A stretch of 64,000 nucleotides of DNA from Hemileia vastatrix (taxonomy: Eukaryota; Basidiomycota; Pucciniomycetes; Pucciniales; Zaghouaniaceae). The stretch lies in NCBI GenBank assembly GCA_030280995.1, contig JASXTE010000013.1:13357501-13421500 (forward strand), written 5' to 3'. Positions 1 to 13,113 of this stretch are shown one piece after another. The first letter of the stretch is position 1. Every line of letters starts with the position of its first letter. The translations under genes were made by a program, and so were the position numbers. The notes beneath the pieces are model-generated. The model was given only the letters and a program-made list of their open reading frames with translations, did not search any database and was not told the DNA's origin.

Positions 1-1539
1 AAATAAAATTAAAATTAAAAATAGAAATAAAAAAATATACAAAAAAAAATAATATAAATAAAAATAAAAATTAAAATAAAAATTAAAATAAAAAATTAAA
101 AATAATGATTAAAATTAAAAATGAAAAAAAAAATCAAAAATAAAAAAATATAATGAAAATAAAAAATGAAAATAAAAATAAAAATAAAAATTAAAAATTA
201 AAAATAAAAATCAAATTAAATATAAAATATAAAAAAATTAAAAAATAAAAATAAATAAAATAAAAAAAAAATTAAAAAAAAAATGAAAAATAAAAAAAAA
301 AAAAAAAAAAAAGAAAAAAAAAATAAAATAAATATAAAAATAAAAATATAAATAAAAAATAAAAATATAAAAATAGAAATAAAAAAAAATAAAAATAAAA
401 AAATAAATAAAAAATAAAAAATAAAAATTAAAAATATAAATATAAAAACAAAGATTAAAATAAAAATTAAAAATAAAAATAAAAATATAAATATAAATAT
501 AAATAGAAAAAATAAAAATTAAAATAAAAATTAAAAATAAAAAAAAAATATAAATAAAAATAAAAATAAAAATAAAAAATAAAAATAAAAATAAAAAAAA
601 AGTAAAAAAAAAATAACAAAAAAAAAGTAAAAGTAAAAAAAAAAATAAAAATAAAATCAAAAACAAAAATAAAAATAAAAATAACAATAAAAAATAAAAA
701 TAAAAAATAAAATAAAATTAAAAATAAAAATAAAAATAAAAATATAAATATAAATATAAAAATAAAAATAAAAATAAAAATGAAAATGAAAATGAAAAAT
801 AAAAATAAAAAAAAAAATTAAAATAAAAATAAAAATAAAAAAATTAAATATATAAAAAAAATAAAATTAAAAATAAAAATAAAAATAACAATAAAAATCA
901 AAAATCAAAAATGAAAAGTTTAAATGAAAAATAAAAAAAATATAAATATAAAATAAAAATAAAAAAAAAAATAAAAATAAAAAAATATAAAATATAAAAA
1001 TAAAAATAAAATAAAATTAAAATTAAAATAAAAATGAAAAATGAAAATAAAAATAAAAATTAAAAAAAAAATAAAAAAAAATCAAAAAAAAAAAAAATGA
1101 AAAACAAAAATGAAGAATAAAAAAAAATAAAAATAAAAATAAAAATAAAAAAATATACAAAAAAAAATAAAAATAAAAATGAAATAAAAATAAAAATAAA
1201 AAAAAAAATATAAAATTAAAATTAAAATTAAAAATTAAAAATAATGATTAAAATTAAAAATGAAAATAAAAAAAAATAAAAAAAATAAAATGAAAATAAA
1301 AAATGGAAATAAAAATAAAAATTAAAATAAAAATAAAAATCAAACAAAATATATAATATAAAAAAAATTAAAAAATAAAAATAAATAAAATAAAATAAAA
1401 AATAAAAAATAAAATGAAAAATAAAAAAAAAAATGAAAAAAAGAAAATGAAAAAAAATAAAAATAGAAAAATAAAATAAAATAAGTATAAAAATAAAAAT
1501 ATAAATAAAAAATAAAAATATAAAAATATAAATAAAAAT

Positions 1540-1575
<36 letters not shown>

Positions 1576-1875
1576 AATAAAAATATAAAAATAAAAATAA
1601 AAATATAAAAACAAAGATAAAAATAATATTATAAATATAAATATAAACAAAAAAAAATAAAAAATAAAATAAAAATAAAAATTAAAAATAAAAATAAAAA
1701 TATAAATAAAAATAAAAATAAAAATAAAAATAAAAAATAAATTTAAAAAAGAAAAATAAAATAAAAAAAAAGTAAAAAAAAAATAAAAAAAAAAAAATAA
1801 AAGTAAAAATAAAAATAAATATAAAATCAAAAACAAAAATAAAAATAAAAATAACAATAAAAAATAAAAATAAAA

Positions 1876-1906
<31 letters not shown>

Positions 1907-2860
1907 TATAAATATAAAAATAAAAATAAAAATAAAAATGAAAATGAAAAATTAAAATAAAAATAAAAAAATTAAATATAAAAATAAAAATAACAATAAA
2001 AATCAAAAATCAAAAATGAAAAGTAAAAATGAAAAATAAATAAAATATAAAAAAATATAAAAAAAAAAAATAAAATGAAAAATAAAAATAAAAATAAAAT
2101 AAAATAAAAATAAAAATTAAAAATGAAATAAAAATAAAAATAAAAACTGAAAAAAAAATAATATAAAATAAAAATAAAAATAAAAAATTAAAATGAAAAA
2201 AAATAAAAATAAAAATAAAAATAAAAATATAAATAAAAATAAAAAATAAAACTAAAAATTAAAATAAAATATAAATATAAAAATAATAAAAAATTAATAA
2301 ATAAAATATATATATATAAAATATAAAAATAAAAATAAAAATATAAAAATAAATATAAATATAAAAATAAAAAATAAAAATGAAAAAGAATAAAAAAAAA
2401 TAAAAAAAAAATAAAAGTGAAAATATAAAATATAAAAATATAAATATAAATAAAAAATAAATGTTAAAAATAAAAATAAAAATAAAAGTAAAAAATAAAA
2501 TTAAAATTAAAAATAAAAATAAAAATAAATATAAAAATTAAAATCAAATATAAATATAAAAATTAAAATTAAAATAAAAAATAAAAATAAAAATAAAAAT
2601 AAAAATAAATAAAAATAAAAAAAAAAAAAATAAAAAAAAAAAAAAATAACAATAAAAATAAAAATAAAAATAAAAATAAAAATAAAAATTAAAATAGAAA
2701 TAAAAAATAAAAAAAAAATGAAAAATAAAAATAAAAATGAAAAATAAAAATAAAAATAAAAAAAAAATAAAAAAAAATAAAAAAATAAAAAATAAAAATA
2801 TAAAAAAAAATATAAAAAAAAATATAAAAATAAAAATATAAAATAAAAATATAAAAATAA

Positions 2861-2891
<31 letters not shown>

Positions 2892-3634
2892 TAAAAATAA
2901 AAAATAAAAAATGAAAAATAAAAATAAAAATATAAAAATAAAAATAAAAATAAAAATAAAAATATAAATAAAAATAAAAAATAAAAATAAAAATAAAAAT
3001 AAAAAATAAAAATGAAAAAAATAAAAATAAAAATAAATAAAAAATAAAAATAAAAATAATAAATAAAAAATAAAAATAAAAATAAAAATAAAAATAAAAA
3101 TAAAAATTAAAATAAAAATGAAAAAAATAAAAATAAAAATAAAAATAAAAATAAAAAATAAAAAATAAAAAATAAAAAATAAAATAAAAATGAAAAATAA
3201 AAATAAAAATAAAAAATGAAAAAATATAAAAATAAAAATATAAAAATAAAAATAAAAATAAAAATAAAAATAAAAATGAAAAATTAAAATTAAAAATGAA
3301 AAATAAAAATGAAAAATAAAAATAAAAATAAATATAAAAATTAAAATTAAAATTAAAATATAAAAAAATAAAATATAATAAAAATAAAATTGAAAATAAA
3401 AAATGAAAAATAAAAATGAAAAATATAAAATATAAATAAAAAGAAAAAGAAAAATAAAAAATAAAAATATAAAAAAAAATAAAATAAAATAAAAATAAAA
3501 ATATAAATAAAAATAAAAATAAAAAATAAAAATGAAAAATAAAAAAAAAATAAAAAAATAAAATAAAAGTAAAACATTAAATAAAAAATAAAAGTAAAAT
3601 AAAATTAAAATTAAAAATTAAAATATAAATTAAA
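1..3634. repeat. A-rich (AAAAT)n-like low-complexity array, left block
   Basis: Nearly every base on the plus strand is A or T, with A far in excess of T, in irregular AAAAT, AAAAAT, AAATAT and AATTAAA words and rare G or C. The array is not a pure microsatellite: landmark words recur about 1.1 kb apart (AATAATGATT at 101 and 1240; ATAAAATCAA at 651 and 1821), so part of it arose by duplication of a unit of roughly 1.1-1.2 kb. Long minus-strand frames made of Phe, Leu, Ile and Tyr are by-products of the base composition, not genes. It resumes at 4447 after a solo LTR inserted in it. Confidence 0.9.
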
Positions 3635-4446
3635 TTTCAGCCAGGCTACTAGACTTACCCAGTAAAATAATTAATTATCTTACTGAGGTGAAGCCACACC
3701 TTTTAGATCCTTATTAATAATTAATTATTTGTTAAATACTTATGTATTAAGTACAATGAACTAACTAAGTATACTAAGTAATTAATTAATAAAAATAAGT
3801 AATTTTCCCACATATATTTTTACTCCCAAACACCGTGCTCAATAATACAGATGAGATGGGAATAAAAATTAGTATTAAAAAATATATTTATAATTATAAA
3901 AAGTAAAAAATACCTTTTTTTCAAATTCCTTTAATTAGATTTTATTGATTCTACATTTCAAATCAAATTTTCTTACACTAAAATGTGATGGACTAAAGGT
4001 TTCAGAGTTTAACTTCAAATAAAATAAATACTTTTATTTACGCACTATTTAGTCTTACTCTTATTATTTCACATACTCTCTTTAATTAAGTTTTTTCTCT
4101 CTCACACTCTTGTATTAGGAGGTGTAAATTCCGTGTTCTTTTATCTCACATATTGCCTATAAAAGGCCCTTCCTTTTTGTCCTTTTTGATTCCATTCCAA
4201 AAACTACCTACTTATTTACTTATTTACAATAAAAATTTTTTCTTATACTTTTATAACATTAGTAGTTACATTCACTTAGTTCTAAGCTATAAAATATATT
4301 AATATATACATACTACCTCTTATCATTGAGTAAAGTCATCATCCTTGATCAAGAAATACGTACCTTACCTTTGAGAGTCCATTAAAGTCCAAAATTCCTT
4401 GTATAACCTCGAATAAAATCTTCTAGACCAAGAGGACCCCTTGACA
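3635..4446 (+). mobile_element. Solo LTR, 812 bp, in the A-rich array
   Basis: Starts TTTCAGCCAGGC (a changed TGTCAGCCAGGC) and ends CTTGACA. It is flanked by the 5-bp direct repeat TTAAA (3630-3634 and 4447-4451), the expected target-site duplication. It is similar along its length to the inverted solo LTR at 41593-42395, including a TATA-like TATAAAAGGC near 4157 and the 3' signature CTTCTAGACCAAGAG. No internal retrotransposon sequence adjoins it, so it is a recombination product of a full element. Confidence 0.85.
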
Positions 4447-5169
4447 TTAAAAATAAAACTAAAACTAAAAATAAAAATAAAAAACATAAAAAAATAAAAA
4501 ACATAAAATATAAATATAAAAAAAATTAAAAATAAAAATAAAAATAAAATATAAAAATAAAAATAAAAATAAAAGTAAAAAATGAAAAATAAAAATGAAA
4601 AAAAATAAAATAAAAAAATTAAAATTAAAATAAAAATAAAATAAAATAAAAAAAATAAAAGAAAAATAAAAATAAAAATAAAAATATAAATAAAAAAATA
4701 AAAAATAAATAAAAAATAAAATAAAATAAAAAATAAAATAAAATAAAATAAAAAAAATAAAAAAAAAAATAAAAAAAAAAATAAAAAATAAAAAAACAAA
4801 TAAAATAAAAAATAAAAAATAAAAAATAAAAATAAAAAATAGAAATATAAAAATAAAAATATAAAAATAAAAATATAAAATATAAAATATAAAAATAAAA
4901 ATAAAAATAAAAAATGAAAAATATAAATATAAATATAAAAATAAAAAATAATAATAGAAATAAAAAATAATAATAAAAATTAAAAATGAAAAAAAAAAAA
5001 AAAATAAAAAATATAAATAAAAATAAAAATAAAAATAAAATAAAATATAAAAATTAAAAATTAAAAATAAAGAAAAATAAAAATCAAATATATAAATAAA
5101 AATAAAAATAAAAATAAAAATAAAAAATAAAAATCAAATATAAAAATAAAAATAAAAATAAAAATAAAA

Positions 5170-5200
<31 letters not shown>

Positions 5201-5280
5201 TAAAAAAAAATAAAAATAAAAATAAAAATAAAAAAAAATAAAAAATAAAATAAAAATAAAAATAAAAAATAAAACTAAAA
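4447..5280. repeat. A-rich (AAAAT)n-like array, right block
   Basis: Continuation of the left block after the solo LTR, with the same composition and strand bias. It ends abruptly at about 5280, where mixed sequence begins. No gene is supported here. Confidence 0.88.
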
Positions 5281-5597
5281 GTCCCCAAAGAATTCCTAGT
5301 ATTTTCTGTTAGCTACATCAAATTTCGCTTCAATATAAACAGATTGTGATATAGCATGTTACTTAGTTTACCCCACTATGAATAATACATGTTAAAAAAA
5401 GCTCAAATAATATATAATCCCCCTCTTTATGATTTCTGTTTCTTTCATCCTCACTTTAGTTTTAATCTTATTAAATTTTTTATCCTATTAAATTATCAAC
5501 TTCAATTTTCTAGAATAGAGTTTCTTATAATTATTCATCATATTACATCATAATTTTTTGATATCAAATATTTTTTTTTTAATATTCATTAATCAAT
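5281..5597. other. Non-coding stretch before the decayed gene
   Basis: AT-rich unique-looking sequence with no open frame of note. It could contain the promoter of the decayed gene starting at 5598, but I see no specific promoter element. Confidence 0.4.
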
Positions 5598-8019
5598 ATG
5601 TCTAGTATTCAAAATCCTACACCTCTACTTTGTATGTGTATCATGTTTCTCTTTCTTAATTTATATATTTCACTTATGTTCTATATCTTTTTTTTCAAAA
5701 AATTGATTTTCCAGCGCCCAGATGTTTTCCATCCAACTCTCAGATTGATACACACTTTGAAGCTTTTGAGCTTGCACCATGTCTGCCACATTTCATGGCA
5801 CCTAGCCCTCCTGTACTTAGCAATGAGAGGCAGGAAATTACAGGAGTTCAGTATCACAATTGACTTGAATTGGCAAGAGATAAAACGGAAGAACTTGTCA
5901 AGATCCTTAACAATAATCCTTCTCCTTAATATTTATCTAACCCTTGTAACGACTTACTCCAACATTTGAAAAACCTTTAAAAATGTATTTTCTTCACTTT
6001 TTTGTCTCCTTTTAAATTAGTAGATAAGATTATAAAAAATTTTTTTTCTTAATATATATTTGTAGCTTATGAGGAGGGTGTGATTCCTCCTGATGATGTT
6101 ATTGTCATTAGGGATGATAATGAGACAGATGAACCATCAGCTTCAACTCATGCTTCAACTTCTAAGGAAAATATTGAAACACCTGTTATCCACTCCAAGA
6201 AAAAGAAATTATCCCAAGGCTCCTCTTTTGTTTGACGTATTAAACCCGCTTCTGCTAATGATTTTTCTGATGTATCAAATAATAAATCTCAAAAAAAAGC
6301 AAAGGCTTTAGTAATGAGTATATTCTTGTTTCCTTTTTTTATTGTTATTCTTTTATCTTTAAAATTCTATCATATATCTCTTATATTGATTAAATATTGT
6401 ACTTTTTATCTTTCTTTTGATATTTTGTACCAGAAACTCACCTACTGTAGATTGTTCCATCCATAACCACCCTCTCCCTGATGAAGATGATGAAAAGAGC
6501 GATGAAAATAGCGATGATGAACTGTCAGAACATGAAGCTATGCTTTCTCATCAAAACAAGAAAACTTTAAAATCTTCTTCAAGACATAACTTTATGGTTG
6601 ATTAAGATGATGATTCAAACAGCTCATCACTGAATTCCTTCATTTCTAAGAAGCAATACCCATTACCTCCTAAATTACCTAATTTGACCTCTTTGAAAGC
6701 TTCTCTACCATTGAAATCAACTCCAATCAAGATATAAAACAAACCTCTAACTTATTTACCCTCAGTTCTAAAAGACTCTGATTTTCAGGAGGAATTCTGT
6801 AAAATTCATAAGTTTTATAAAGGTAGAACCAGCACAGCAAAGGTCCTTAGGTTGTGGTTGGAAATTGAGACTCTTCTCAAATTACACTCTTCTACTTCTT
6901 CCCAAGAACCCATCTTAAATATTCTAATTTTTCCTTTTCATTGGGAAAAATCTTTTGGAGAAGATTGTCTTTCAAAAATTAATGAGTTATGTAAGGTACC
7001 ATAATTTTTAGTCTTAAATTTTTTCTTTTACTTATTTTTTTTCCTTTTGTAGCAAATATATTTTTAGAGATTGATAGCTCACAGCTATGTGTACTTGATA
7101 ATATTGATTTAAAAAAGATGGAAGATTTATGTGACCCTGATGGTTTAAATACTGAAATTCTTTCCTCAACAAAGAAAATGGATCACCCTGAATCCAATCT
7201 TATCCAAATGCTCATGAGATTAATGATCACAAGTGATCACTGCCGCTCTTCATGGGTATCTCTTATATCATCTTCACTATATCTGACCGCACATGAATTC
7301 AGCCAGCTTCCATCACATCAAAACATTAACTCAGATTGTCCAATTGAATGTGGTCTTCAGCTTCTAGCTCACCTTTCAAATCTGAAGAGGCCAATTCCTG
7401 ATGGCTTAGAAGTTGGTCCCACTGCAGTTCAAACCCGTGATATATCAATTTCAACTCTTCTTCAAATCAGCAAAATTATCATTGATATAATTATGTCAAT
7501 TATCATTCTTAAATCAAAATGTTGTGCTGCAAAAATATCAAGTGGAAAGACTAGCAAACTTCAACAATTGATTCAGAAAAATGAAAATACTCAACTTACT
7601 ATAATGGAACAGAAGCAAAAGGCTGCACTAAACAAGATAAATTTAGAATACTCCCACCACCGATATCAGTCTTTCACATTCTATATAATTGATGGTGTCT
7701 GTGGTTTATTTCTGAGCCCTCAAGATTATAGATTGGCTTCAGCAGCTGATTGCTTGAAGGTGATATCAGAAATTAAGTTTCTTAATTTACATGAAAAAAA
7801 AATCATTTGATGGAAGAAATAATTTTGAAAAATTTAAATAACTATATTTTAAAATTAATAAAACCTTTTATAAAGAAGTGTGATCTATTTCATTTAAAAT
7901 TTGATACCCCAAGTCCTCCAGGAATTGCTAGGGTTATTTCTGCAGATTTTATTAATCACTGGAGCTTCATTCGGCCAGTATCACCTTTTTTTGCTAAACA
8001 TAGCCTTTCAATAAATTAA
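5598..8019 (+). pseudogene. Decayed multi-exon gene, unknown function
   Basis: I do not recognise the family. A start at 5598 is followed after 34 nt by a good intron (GTATGT at 5632, CAG ending near 5714). Coding-like stretches follow near 5715-5940, 6066-6313, 6434-6995 and 7060-7810, separated by AT-rich introns with GT and AG ends. The product is polar and acidic in the middle (an Asp/Glu-rich tract near 6480-6530, a KKKK tract near 6205) and helical and less charged at the C-terminus. It is broken by TGA near 5859, TGA near 6234, TAA at 6603 and near 6735, and a frameshift near 7800, after which coding resumes in another frame to 8019. It converges with the Tet-like pseudogene. Exon boundaries are uncertain; the reading-frame remains are clear. 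Confidence 0.55.
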
Positions 8020-8965
8020 TATTCCAACATGTAAATAGATAAAGTTCTGTGTATATGATTTATCTTCTATAATTCAAGTTATTTTCTTTCAAATACATCA
8101 AACATGTGACCATCTTTTTAATTTATTGAGAAACCTTTGACATGATTTTCTAAATTAATTATTAAAAAAATTATTGTAAGTCCAGCAATAACAAATAATT
8201 TAAAATCTACTTATATGATTTCAAATACTTGTATTAAACTCTTAAATATTTTATTTTTTATATAAAAATATGATAACTGCTCTAGTTTTGTTACTTTACC
8301 TTTAATATTGAATAATCTATTAATTTTTACAAATTTTTTCATTGATTATAACATTTTTAATCAGAAGTAGAACAACTTAAATAATTAAATGAGTTTATTT
8401 TTAAAAAAATACAATTTAATCTATTATTGATTCAAAATTCTTTCATCAACTCTTTATTATTAACTTTTTTATTAATAAGCCTGTTTGACCTAAAATACTA
8501 TACAGTTAATTTGGTAGCATTAAAAGCACATTTTTATCGCTAATATATTTCAAATTCTTTATTATAGTTTTTTTATTTTAGAACCTTTTCTACCAATTTA
8601 ATAAAAATGACATTGAAAGATTTCACAACTTATATATTTCCTCAAAAGTAAATCAAATTTTCTTATAATATTATGAAAAAAAAAATTATTCTATTTCACA
8701 AATAAAAAAAATAGATAATACTATAATCATCACAACTGAAAATGTTACAGCTACTCCCAGTATTTATAATGTTTAATTTTGCATTAATTTGTGTATATAT
8801 GATATAAATTTTTAATATTTAAATATCTAAATTTTTTAGATTTGTCTTAGAATTAGATAAATAATACTTTGCTGATTCTATTTCTTCCTCTATTAAGTCA
8901 TCTCTTTTCAAAAAATCTCTCAACGCACTAATCAAATATTCAAACCTATATTTTTCTTCTTTAAT
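8020..8965. other. AT-rich intergenic stretch between converging pseudogenes
   Basis: No frame or repeat that I can support. It lies between the 3' ends of the decayed plus-strand gene and the minus-strand Tet-like pseudogene. Confidence 0.5.
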
Positions 8966-9521
8966 TTACAAGTATTCTGAAATATCAATATCAAAAACAT
9001 TAAGCTTTTCTATAGAATGAAAAAGTCTAGTGCTGATTTGAATAGAAGAACCTATCCTTGTGAAACCAGGAATTTTGTGACATCTTGATTTAAAATGCCT
9101 CAGTTGATTGGCAGGCCATAATGTCACTGTTATTCTATTTTTTGCTTCAAAGTTGATTTTACTTCTAATTTTGGGAAACATAAGTTCTCCACCTGTTTGT
9201 CATTTTTAGGTCTTATTGTACTTCATATGAATGGTATTGATTTTTGTATCTTTAGGAAAAAATATTCCTAAAGTATACTCACTTGCATCCTCATTCAAGA
9301 TGAACCTCATTGGAGAACCCATTACCATTTGCTCCAGATGTCCAAGTTAAATTACTAGCAAATGGTACACCCTCTTCTTCATTAGAAATTTTTAAAAATA
9401 CGGGAATACCAAGTTTTGCACAAAGATTAGTTGCCTTGTTGTACTTTACATATGATATTTTTTTAAAAAAATATTCAAATTACATTTCAATCCTCTTCAT
9501 TTGTTTTTTATATTCATCCGT
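8966..9521 (-). pseudogene. Tet-like 2OG-Fe(II) oxygenase pseudogene, 3' part
   Basis: This is the C-terminal part of the interrupted minus-strand gene whose 5' part is 22315-22824. The translation resembles the Tet/JBP-like 2OG-Fe(II) oxygenases expanded in rusts and other basidiomycetes. It has a VPFASNLTWT block, then His of the HxD iron site (VHL) followed by NEDASEYTLGIFF, then a distal LRH (second iron His) and TRIGSSIQIS, whose Arg would bind 2-oxoglutarate. That family oxidises 5-methylcytosine or acts at DNA-modification loci; activity here is excluded by decay. Lesions are a TAA near 9480, a 1-nt frameshift right at the HxD site (about 9295-9305) and two stops near 9200. If one copy of a 4-bp duplication (CCGT/CTGT) is ignored, the frame runs directly from 22315 into 9521. 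Confidence 0.72.
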
Positions 9522-10584
9522 TGTGGTCTTCCAACATTTGCAGGGGCCTTTGTTGTGTTGTTTGGCACTGTTTGTGCATGTTATAATTGGCATCTGTTGG
9601 AGAATTGGGTGTTTTTCTGGTTTTATTCCGTGAATATTGGGACTGCCGGTATGTGGGTACTATCATTGGATAGCCCCAGTTTTTCTATATATTTCATGTC
9701 TTTATAATATTTTTCATATTCTAAGTTTTAAGGGGTCATTTCCTCATTCTTCAGTTACAAAAGATAGCTGTTTAATTTTGTTTTTCGTGTTTTACAGGCT
9801 AACCTTAAGTCTTAGGGTTAAGTACTTAGTACCATTGGATAGGGCTAATTTAGCTCTATATTTCATGTCTCAATGTTTTTATAGCGTAATTCTGTGTTTT
9901 AAGGGTTTTAGTAGTTGTAGTTAATTTTTCCAAGTAGATTAGGTGTTTTTATTGGTTTTCTGGCTTCAGGGAGGCCGGGCCCCCTGCCCGCCTCTGTTTT
10001 AGAAGGTTGGGGAGCACTTCTGGAGGGTTTTTATTCAATTTGGCTGGTACAGGCACCAAATTTGTTGGTGTGCATGGGCTCTTAGATAGTGGTCTGTGTG
10101 TACATAGTGAATAAGACAGTTTGGGGCAACTTTAATTATCATACAAACATATGGAGGTTATATCCTTGTTCCTCACTCAGTTTTCACTGTTTTTGGGCCA
10201 CAATTGGCTGTGTTTGTTGCAAGACTAGTTCTTCATTTAACTCAACTTTAGCAACAGGTTCTCTGGTATAGTCTTGCAAGCTGTATCAAGTATTATTGCT
10301 GTCTCTGGTGTGGATTTGCAGCCTACATCAAGTATCTTTGCTTTCTCTGGTGTGGACATTGGTCTACATTTCAGTTCTTTGGTCTGGTAGTCTGTCTGGG
10401 GACTACTTTCTTGGCTCATCAAGCAGTCAAGTGTGTTGAAAAAGGGGCTTTAGCAAACAGGAACCAACTTACTTTAGCAAGTAAATCTCACTCTATTTTT
10501 CTAAAGGGACAGGGGATTTTCTCTCTGGTTTTTCTCCAACTTCCTTGGTCAAGGCCTATAGCTAGTACTATAGGATTGTCTACA
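9522..10584 (+). repeat. Element 1 5' LTR
   Basis: 1063 bp, TG...CA ends, matched by 21252-22314. It contains a run from 10487 (AAAGGGACAGGGGATTTTCT) to the 3' end that is also recognisable at the start of the second family copy near 33785. It should carry the element promoter, but no convincing TATA box is evident to me. Confidence 0.93.
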
Positions 10585-10588
10585 TTTC

Positions 10589-10605
10589 TGGCACCCAACG
10601 TGGGG
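10589..10605 (+). other. Primer binding site, tRNA-Lys type
   Basis: TGGCACCCAACGTGGGG lies 4 nt inside the 5' LTR end. It is complementary, with one mismatch, to the 3' end of a eukaryotic tRNA-Lys of the type that primes elements with a TGGCGCCCAACGTGGGG site. The same position in the second copy (about 33868-33886) is a decayed TGGATCCCAACATGGGG. Confidence 0.8.
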
Positions 10606-10636
10606 TAGAAGTTTCTAGTTCTTTGGTTGGCTCTTT

Positions 10637-12337
10637 TTGGTGTTTTGGTCTGGAGGAATGGCTTCTGGTTCCTCTATCCCTGTGGTGACTGTCAGTGGGG
10701 GAGATGGACCTCCTGCTGTGATGGTCAAGGAGTATGTTAGGATTAAAACTTGGGATGGTACCAAGTTTAATGGGGAGGATGTCAAGTGGTTTCTGGAGAA
10801 GTATGAAATTGCTTCTGGTGTGCATGGTGCTTCTTACCTAGACATGGTGAAGCAGATAATTTTCTTCATTGGTGATAGGGCAGTGGAGAAGGAGATTGTG
10901 ACCATGTCTGGCTACAAGAAGAGGGATTGGAAGTTATTGTGTAGGGAGATAGTAGATAGATGGGGTGTCAGGTTCACTATGGTGGATATGAACAAGGTTG
11001 TCAGTGAATGGAAATATTATGGTGGTGTTGGTAACTTGCATAGTTACAGAAAGTTCCTGCTACAGTTTGATCCTGTGGTGGAATACTTGGTGAAAGTGGA
11101 GGAGCTGGCACATAAAAATGCTGCCAAGCATGTTTTTTGGTCTGCCCTGGCTAGAGATGTCAGGATGGATGTGTTTAAGGAGCTTTCAAGGAAAGACTTG
11201 ATGAAGACTCTTTCTAATGGGGACCAGAAGTTTCCTGCCTTGGATAAGGTGAAGGAGGCTGTTGAGGCCCATTTGAAGTTATTGGCTGTGGACACCTATC
11301 AGGAAGGGTGTTCCAAATATGTCAGCAAAGTCAGTGAGGCTTTGGCTGAAGAGGAAGTTAGGGAGAAGAAGGAGGAGAAGAATATGGTGCAGGTTCCCAA
11401 ACAGGAGAGGGACCCAGTGGTGGAGCAGTTAGCTGATCTCAAAAAGCAGCTGCATATTTTTGTTCAGGAGGCTAAGAAGGTCGATAAGGCACCTTCTCAG
11501 CCTAGAGATTTTGATAGGAGGGCTGGTAGGAGTGATCCTTAGGTCTTCTCTTATTGCAGAAGGAGGGGGAACAGGTCCAATGATTGTTGGGCATTGAACA
11601 GGGATGTGTCTGAAGGAAAGGTGGAATTTGATGACAGGGTTTTCAAGTTCCCTGACAGTTCATTTGTGAAGCCCAGTGAGGGGCAGGCTCCTGTTGATTT
11701 GGTCAGGAGAAGGGGAGGTCTCAATCAAAGGAGGCCAAGGTTTGAGGAGATTCCTGATCAAGGGAAGTCTTCTGGTAAAGAGGATGATTACATCAAGGGA
11801 AAGGGGAAGGAGGTCAATAAGGTCTCTTTTTCTACTTCCTTTTGTGGTTTATAGTTGTATTCCTGTGGTGGACAGTCAAGTGGAGAATGCTTGGCTGGTG
11901 TTTATGATGTGGAAGCAGGGAAGGTGGGAAGGCCTAAGAGCAGCTCTCAGGCCCAGCCTAAGCCAAATGCTTCAAAGGTGGATCCTAAGCTGAGTGCAGC
12001 TAGGAAGAGGTACAGAAAAGAGGAGCTGTACAAGATGCAGAAGGGTATGGCTGACATGAGCCCTCCTAGTTTTGGTGCATTGGACATGAATGGTGAGCCA
12101 ATGCCAATGGAGGTTGATTCTGACTCTGAGGAGAATGTCCCTTTGGCTTCATTTCCAAAGCCTGCCGGAGTTAGAGGTTCTGGTGAGGGATCTGGTTTGG
12201 TTCCTGTTAATGGTAAATCTGTTGGTGGTGCTGGTCCTCAAGAAGCTTCTAGGACCAAGGTATTGAAGCAAAGAGCTCACTTTGAGAGACCAGTAGTTTC
12301 TGGTCAAGTTAATGTTATGGACTCTTTCCTGGAATAG
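10637..12337 (+). pseudogene. Element 1 Gag-like ORF with two in-frame TAG stops
   Basis: It starts MASGSSIPVV at 10637 just downstream of the PBS. One frame runs to 12337, broken by TAG at 11540 and TAG at 11852; the ORF to 11542 is 301 codons. The first 230 residues have a retrotransposon-capsid look (WDGTKFNGEDVKWFLEKYE, then MDVFKELSRKDLM). A Lys/Glu-rich helix follows at about 230-290. Just after the first stop a degenerate zinc knuckle is visible (YCRRRGNRSNDC). The part after 11855 is Pro/Ser/Lys-rich linker. Both TAGs are consistent with CAG or TGG changed by a C-to-T type transition. A homologous Gag remnant lies at 34003-34640. Confidence 0.8.
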
Positions 12338-13040
12338 ATGAATCATGGTCAGGTTTCCCTTACTTCTGGGGAATTGTATGCTATCAGTCCAGGGTTGGCT
12401 GATAGACAGAAAAAGTTGTTGACCAGGAGAAGAGTTTCTTCTGGGGAGGTGGAATACATTTGTGATTCTGCTGAAAAGTTTGGTGAGGGGTTGGAAACTC
12501 ATTTTTCTGCTCCTCTGGGTTATGTTTATGTCACTCTGAATGGCAGGGAGACAAGGGCATTGGTGGATTCAGGTTCTCAGATAAACCTGATTTCTTTGTT
12601 TGAGGCTACTCATTTGGGCCTCCCCATCAAAACTGGTATTGGTGGGAATTTGAGAGGGATTGGTGGCCATGTCACTGAATTAGTTTTAACTTCTGAGTTT
12701 GTGAAGTTAGATATTGGTGGAGCCTCAGGGAAGTTTCATTTTTATATTGCTAAGGGAACAGTTAAAGCTGTTTTGGGTGGGCGATTCTCGATGGATTTTC
12801 AGGCAAGAATTGGTTATCAATTTGATTTGGGAATCAGTTTGGAGTTGACTGGTGAAGATGAAAGGAGACTTCACACGAGGTTATCATCCCCTGGAGAGAA
12901 TGGTTGGGAGACCAGGCCTGGTTTATCTTCAATGTGCCAGTGCATGGATTGTTGCAGGAGAAGGAAAGAAGTGGGTGACGCCTCTGGTTTTTTTGGAGTG
13001 TGGCTCAGGCTCTATTGAGAGTCTGTCTTTTTTAGAGTAA
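12338..13040 (+). pseudogene. Element 1 aspartic protease (retropepsin), frameshifted
   Basis: It continues the Gag frame after a TAG at 12335-12337. The catalytic motif is VDSGSQINLI at about residues 75-85, followed by a flap-like LRGIGGHVTELV and ending VLGGRFSMDF. It is a standard single-domain retropepsin that would cleave Gag-Pol. The frame shifts around 12855-12880, and the C-terminal part reads on in the +1 frame to 13040. No separate start is needed, since the protein would be made as a Gag fusion. Confidence 0.78.
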
Positions 13041-13113
13041 TGAGGTATGATCACCCTAGTGCTACAACCTCTCCCCAAGATGTTAAATCCCAGGTTGTAG
13101 TAGGTCAGCTCCC

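Noticed and set aside
238..1857. Long minus-strand frames rich in Phe, Leu, Ile and Tyr
   Set aside because: They are the complement of the A-rich array and reflect base composition; no start context, domain or conservation.
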